From positions 124,001-188,000 of IMG/VR virus record IMGVR_UViG_3300032053_000004: a stretch of DNA of 64,000 nt; one strand, written 5' to 3'. The notes beneath the pieces were generated by a model. It saw only the letters and a program-made list of their open reading frames with translations, was not told where the DNA came from and made no database searches. The stretch comes from a virus. Shown in pieces: positions 60,601 to 64,000 of the stretch. Made by a program: the position numbers and the translations under genes. How positions within the stretch are numbered: position 1 is the stretch's first letter; every line of letters begins with the position of its first letter.

Positions 60601-61315
60601 TTACGAAATAAATGCAAAGAGAGAAATGCGTGATGTCAGTGGGACTACCCCAGTCATTGCTCCTTCCAGGTCTATAACACCACGACCATTACAAGCTCCT
60701 GCATTGCAACCGAATTTACGAGCTATTGAATTTTATGATGTTCCTCCTATATCAGGTAGTTCAAATAATATTTTCCCTGATTCTGCCAACCCAATTTTTG
60801 CCCGAGCTTCTCAGGGTGACCCGGAAGCTTTAAAGATTTTACAAAATGATGTTAACCTTAATTTTGGTTTAACTAAAAAGGGTCTTCAAGATTTCAATAA
60901 TAGTTTGTCTGAAGCAAAAATCAAGCTTAATTCATCATTGAGCGATATAACAGGAAGTGGAACAAAATCATCAATTAACGTAACTACTGATAGTCCTTCA
61001 AAACAAGCTTTGAAAGATGCTCAAACTCAGCTTAGTGGAGCTACGTCTCAACTTAATAGAGCAAATCAACTTTTAGCTTCAAATCCAGGCTCTGCTTTTG
61101 CACGCAACGCTGTTAATAAAGCAAAAAATAACGTTTCTTCTATTCAAACTCAGATGGTTATTTTACAAAATAACGTAAATACAGGAACAACCCCTCCACA
61201 GGTGCAACCGACTGGGAATCCTCCAATGGTCGGAGATCTTTTAAATTCAACCAAATTCAGTGCAGCAACTGGCGACGTTTTTGTTCCTAAAATTGGAGAA
61301 AATGGTCCATTTTAG
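57602..61315 (+). CDS. Baseplate hub protein (gp27/gpD-like), long form
   Basis: 1237 residues starting two bases after the previous stop. Residues 1 to about 500 read like the hub family: GVSTEASVDSPPGSASFNLS, DQLLIIPMMEVEIYAKGYYT, WGLVSTVTKSWSNGVTTVSI, SCKDILRWWELTQV, and a closing IRMGFPVWIPKYDSFFYVQA, VSHNFSIGGQATTTLTLTAK. Beyond about 520 the protein is extended, with coiled coils (KLKTAQDAFVAANEVLKAAQ, LKDAQTQLSGATSQLNRANQ) and an intermediate domain (VMIRPVSDEFGFEVIGHSRY). Hubs trimerise, close the tube and hold the spike. The C-terminal extension is far larger than in T4 gp27 (about 390 residues) and may dock other baseplate parts. The hub call is by motif and synteny. Confidence 0.75.
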   Translation: MPRVSAFRGNFIPNARPFVTLAPDAFVSIQGETTVIGCGECRREININQYLTGVSTEASVDSPPGSASFNLSIPDTDINNFYVDDQLLIIPMMEVEIYAKGYYTIGGFPQYYRIFWGLVSTVTKSWSNGVTTVSISCKDILRWWELTQVNINAAWMNPFGSSTGQISFWGNQFAGANPTTVIIALARDAMGDFSHQTGSFQQFLPEQGPEGAVLAGYGKDIMAYWQLKFANIWNNLVVYGTSGKAYTFTSDPSQVSPYDVSQKIFEQESDILHFNKATEMFKTQPSEVAVAKFDLSKAPDFVLFEAEQRSKLSIATDARDQVGFEFYCDTTGDIIFKPPFYNLNVIPNKPVSWINDFEIMEDSITDSEAEVYTHITSSGNAFGGLMDVGASDEITTQRTGAIDYHLLRRYGWRRLDKQVEWAANAKKLYFFLLDFLDRTNAKRQNGTVTIPMRPEIRMGFPVWIPKYDSFFYVQAVSHNFSIGGQATTTLTLTAKRSKFIAPKNIGKITRSAGTGVLEQEAVDGKVRQTTVDTYIVEFPDNAGNSSGIVNDPDPQKAQFSEGAIIRNPKTGKILGFPNAVMVFRAALDGQLLTNVQTQAGYSSSHQGAEKATKTAMNQKYDHDNMIKDNLTITQLARKQEVINRLRSHRYEAAISNAGAYDYAWDTKGDFKEITIIPTNSIKWGPGTIPPKGTVDSGSEQDVKNKQQAIDEQISITIAKLKTAQDAFVAANEVLKAAQEKLSKEPNSESSQALEAAQKTVTIASQNLDDTKTELSSIQKGSGSPQSLTDLNVMIRPVSDEFGFEVIGHSRYGRGAYIDLGKVQVKDKSGLIANQLGIQFSQTGGFLQDSMNMTAGVQGPVLQFLSETFDRMRPDDFQTGASFSGSRTGDKATIDEVNITSQQTYTENMKQNKGKLVFIEADATRKALTLAELSPTLDLGALSEATVNCNCVLNKTNWLSIFPQSVLSKIIQGNNPQVFKDSAGFFETLNNYLTNNIISKNYEINAKREMRDVSGTTPVIAPSRSITPRPLQAPALQPNLRAIEFYDVPPISGSSNNIFPDSANPIFARASQGDPEALKILQNDVNLNFGLTKKGLQDFNNSLSEAKIKLNSSLSDITGSGTKSSINVTTDSPSKQALKDAQTQLSGATSQLNRANQLLASNPGSAFARNAVNKAKNNVSSIQTQMVILQNNVNTGTTPPQVQPTGNPPMVGDLLNSTKFSAATGDVFVPKIGENGPF

Positions 61316-61343
61316 ATTTTAGTCTTTTTCCTTGAAAACAAAA

Positions 61344-61721
61344 CTAAAGATTTGTAACAAGTTTGATGAATTTCGGGTCGCATTTTTTCGGATCTAAAAT
61401 ATAGAGCATAACGCTTTCGACCACCCTATTCGATGGAATGATTATTATCATAGTTTCCATATTTCCACTTTGAGTGTTTAACATATGCTTTATGTTTTTA
61501 ACTAAACAATTTAAAACTACTGTATATATCTTTTCTTCTTTATCAATATTGCAATCTGTTGATTTCAAATTTGAAATATAAGATATTAATTTTTCGTCGG
61601 ATATTGGAAATTCTAAGTATATTCCGTGTCCTTCCCGGATTAAAGATTGGTCTTTAATCTCCCATCTAGCTTTATCTATTATTGTTCCGCCTATAGTCGT
61701 CGTCTGAATTATAGAAGGCAC
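61344..61721 (-). CDS. Small hypothetical protein on the - strand
   Basis: 125 residues between hub and spike genes, transcribed against both. It has a normal alpha/beta composition (GHGIYLEFPISDEKLISYIS, KIYTVVLNCLVKNIKHMLNT, ETMIIIIPSNRVVESVMLYI) and fills the intergenic space exactly, so it is probably real. No family recognised. Like the gene at 38102 it may be an accessory gene inserted in the late operon. Confidence 0.58.
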   Translation of the reverse strand: MPSIIQTTTIGGTIIDKARWEIKDQSLIREGHGIYLEFPISDEKLISYISNLKSTDCNIDKEEKIYTVVLNCLVKNIKHMLNTQSGNMETMIIIIPSNRVVESVMLYILDPKKCDPKFIKLVTNL

Positions 61722-61753
61722 GATTCACGTTACCAAAATCGTATGGTATTGAT

Positions 61754-63928
61754 ATGGCTGGACCTAAATGGAATCCTCCAAGAATCCCTGACCCAAATTA
61801 TCTTGGTGGAGCTAGACAAGAATCTGAGGGTACTAGTGAATCCAAGTCATTCTTGGGGGCTGGTCGAATAATCCATGTTGATACCGCAAGCATGGTTTGT
61901 TCGGTTGTAGGAGAAACTGGAACTTGGTCTAGAAACGATGTTCTTCTCCCATCCCCGGCTGGTTCTGGTCCGAGATCATGGGCCGGATCGATCCCAGAAC
62001 CTGGAACTAGAGTTTTAGTTGGTTGGTCTAAAGTTGGATCTCGCGGGTTTAAACCTCAAATTGTTCAATTTCTAACTTCTGGGACTTATTTAAGTAGAGA
62101 TTACGCACCATTTCAATCAGTTTCTCCAGATCAAGCTAGAATAGCTTTAGATGCTGACCCATCATTAGCTGATGATCCTGCCATAAATCTTAAAGCAATA
62201 CGTCTTAAATCTCCTAAAGGTTATCCTGGTGATTACGTTGTTTCTTCGTCTAGCGGAGCGGATTCCGTTATGGATCGCGACGTTTGGTTTACCAATCGGG
62301 CTGGGAATGAGATTAGGCTTCGAGATTCAGATCAGTCATATATTCTTCAAACAATAAATGAATTCGTTTCAAATTCGGCCGGTTATTACCGAAGAGGTCT
62401 CATTAAAAGGAACGCTTTTAATTTTCTTCCGGATATACCTGTTGATGATAAAGGAAATGTAAAAAAAGATAGTCCAGCATTTACGACAATGCTGAAACTC
62501 GGTTTAATTAATAAAGATGGGACTAAGATATTAGCTGATGATCCAAATAACTTATTTTATCCATATGATGTTCTTTCTGATGGTCAAAGAGCAAGTTTCA
62601 TAGTTCGTGATGAAAGAAATTTTAGATTTTCTGAAACTAATGAATGTTATGTAGAAGATCGAGCTGATATACGCCATACGTCAGATGGTGTTATGTCTGT
62701 AACTGCTGAAGGAGACGGAGTACAAATAGAAAGTTTCGCCCCATATATTGAAGATGTGAAAGGAACTATTGTTGGAAATGATCCGAAATTTCCAGATGAA
62801 TATAAACAAGTGCTTACGATGCAGTTGTTTGATGATGCAGAACCTGGGTATACGACTGGAATAATCCCGAAATATTCGACTGCTGATACCTTAGAAAAAA
62901 ATACTGATGATACCGATAGTCGAGCTTTAGCTAGGCTTTTTACAATTCAATGCCCAGTAAATTCAAATAAATATACGTTCGGAGTTTCAAAAGAAGGTCG
63001 TGTTTTTCTTCATGTCCCAGCTAGCAGTGGAAAAATTTCTCCTGAAGACAAAGGGAAATCAATTGATTTAAACACTGCTGGGAAAGTTCGAGCTGTTTTA
63101 GGGGCAGATCCGGCGGATTCAGTTAGTCTATTTTTTAATATGGCTGGTGGTATTAAAGGAACCATCGGTCGAATGAATAATGACGGTCAGGGTCAGGCTG
63201 ATGGTAATTCTATCGACATGACTCTTAAGGGCGGGATATTTTTAAGATATGAAGGAAATGATAGCAACGGTCTTGCTCGTGGAGCTACTGTTGGCGGATC
63301 TTCTTTTGATTCAGTATCAGCTAACGCATTTCAAAATGTAGGTGGTAGTTCTTCTGAACTTGTTGGTGGAGCGAAAACGGTTGAAGCTACGTCAATAAAT
63401 GAAAATTGCGGGCCTGGTGGAAGGAGGATGAAATCCTCCGGAGATGTTTTCGAGATAGTAGCTGGAAAGACTTCTCGAGCTTACGCTCTTCCTAGAATAT
63501 CAACTTTTGCACTTAATGATACAAAAGTTGTTATTGCAGGTGCTGATAGCGAAACTGTTTTAGTTGGGTCCAAATTAAGAACGGTTACTGCCGGGGCTGG
63601 AATCGTAGATACTGTTGGAGCTGGAAATTATGTTGGATCTGTGGGCGCTGGAAGTTATTCAATATCTGTGGGCGCTGGGTCTCTTTCCATTGCTGTTGGG
63701 GCTGGTGCTATCAGTTTAGCAACAGCAGCTGGGGCTGCTACATTTGCATCGTCGTTGACCACGACAATAGCCGGTGGGGTCGCGACTGTCGTCACGGCTC
63801 CATTAGTTACGATAGGGGCAGTTCCAGTCGGAGGAGCCGTCTCGGGCATTCCAGGCCCTCCTGGACCCCATATTGATTATGTAACAGGCATCCCTATTCG
63901 TGGGTCTGCCTTAGTATTGATGGGCTAA
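61754..63928 (+). CDS. Baseplate spike protein (OB-fold, beta-helix tip)
   Basis: 724 residues. The N-terminal about 115 residues fit a gp5/VgrG-type OB fold (GAGRIIHVDTASMVCSVVGE, GTRVLVGWSKVGSRGFKPQI). The centre holds beta-rich repeats (DRDVWFTNRAGNEIRLRDSD, ADIRHTSDGVMSVTAEGDGV, DMTLKGGIFLRYEGNDSNGL). The C-terminal 150 residues form a regular Gly-rich repeat (VGAGNYVGSVGAGSYSISVG, AGSLSIAVGAGAISLATAAG) expected for a trimeric beta-helix needle, ending in IPGPPGPHIDYVTGIPIRGS. It follows the hub as in other myoviruses. It pierces the outer envelope upon contraction. No PAAR motif is seen in it. Confidence 0.82.
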   Translation: MAGPKWNPPRIPDPNYLGGARQESEGTSESKSFLGAGRIIHVDTASMVCSVVGETGTWSRNDVLLPSPAGSGPRSWAGSIPEPGTRVLVGWSKVGSRGFKPQIVQFLTSGTYLSRDYAPFQSVSPDQARIALDADPSLADDPAINLKAIRLKSPKGYPGDYVVSSSSGADSVMDRDVWFTNRAGNEIRLRDSDQSYILQTINEFVSNSAGYYRRGLIKRNAFNFLPDIPVDDKGNVKKDSPAFTTMLKLGLINKDGTKILADDPNNLFYPYDVLSDGQRASFIVRDERNFRFSETNECYVEDRADIRHTSDGVMSVTAEGDGVQIESFAPYIEDVKGTIVGNDPKFPDEYKQVLTMQLFDDAEPGYTTGIIPKYSTADTLEKNTDDTDSRALARLFTIQCPVNSNKYTFGVSKEGRVFLHVPASSGKISPEDKGKSIDLNTAGKVRAVLGADPADSVSLFFNMAGGIKGTIGRMNNDGQGQADGNSIDMTLKGGIFLRYEGNDSNGLARGATVGGSSFDSVSANAFQNVGGSSSELVGGAKTVEATSINENCGPGGRRMKSSGDVFEIVAGKTSRAYALPRISTFALNDTKVVIAGADSETVLVGSKLRTVTAGAGIVDTVGAGNYVGSVGAGSYSISVGAGSLSIAVGAGAISLATAAGAATFASSLTTTIAGGVATVVTAPLVTIGAVPVGGAVSGIPGPPGPHIDYVTGIPIRGSALVLMG

Positions 63929-63930
63929 TC

Positions 63931-64000
63931 ATGGCTATAAATCAAGGGACTGCTTTACCAATATTTTTATCTACGCTTACTGCAAATGCATTTTTAGGCA
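63931..64000 (+). CDS. Start of the next baseplate-cluster gene, 3' partial
   Basis: An ATG two bases after the spike stop opens a frame that runs off the window (MAINQGTALPIFLSTLTANA, 23 codons). Too short to identify. Its position suggests a further baseplate component. Confidence 0.55.
   Translation, partial: MAINQGTALPIFLSTLTANAFLG

Overview
The window is a stretch of the late (virion) half of a tailed double-stranded DNA phage with a contractile tail, i.e. a myovirus, probably with a large genome. The evidence is a recognisable tail sheath, tail tube, 1206-residue tape measure, baseplate hub, lysozyme-like tail protein and spike, in nearly canonical order on the + strand, with very short gaps and many ATGA/TAATG overlaps. 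No portal, terminase, major capsid, polymerase or tRNA gene is seen, so genome size and host cannot be read from this piece.

Layout. 1-9546: fibre region. A very long collagen-like fibre gene enters from the left edge and carries two globular heads; a second collagen-containing fibre protein, a Thr/Gly-rich fibre-like protein, two tandem glycine-rich paralogues and a small paralogous fibre-associated protein follow. 9543-10400: patatin-like lipase. 10425-18932: a tightly overlapped, AT-rich sugar cassette (GT2-TPR-GT4 fusion, UDP-glucuronate-decarboxylase-like SDR, SAM methyltransferase, two GT4 glycosyltransferases, B12-binding radical SAM enzyme). 18922-19572: a minimal ATP-dependent ligase domain on the - strand. 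19701-22737: another fibre-like protein, a hypothetical protein and a virion protein, ending in a strong terminator. 22874-26431: accessory block of small proteins sharing one N-terminal leader, mixed with a dual-specificity phosphatase and a - strand Lys-rich HARE-HTH-like protein. 26444-32427: head/neck-like virion proteins, an actin/Hsp70-fold ATPase and an FmdB-type zinc ribbon. 32587-37632: a 1681-residue tail sheath. 37765-41554: another leader-family protein, an AAA ATPase and helical or acidic proteins. 41632-44310: a second fibre-type cluster. 44293-48873: the tail tube gene flanked by two homing-endonuclease-like genes that share a C-terminal half. 48877-64000: probable tail chaperones, tape measure and baseplate genes, running off the right edge.

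How it fits together. Sheath, tube, tape measure, hub, lysozyme and spike form the injection machine; the collagen, glycine-rich and HxH-rich proteins are its likely fibres. The GPT-rich collagen lies near a full set of glycan-building enzymes, which suggests (inference) that the phage may glycosylate its own fibres, although host-surface glycan remodelling is an alternative. The second idea worth testing is the leader-sharing family: five proteins with almost the same first 40 residues and unrelated remainders, one of them between the sheath and an AAA ATPase, as expected if the leader is a packaging or loading signal for delivered cargo.

All homology statements come from reading motifs by eye; no database search was run.
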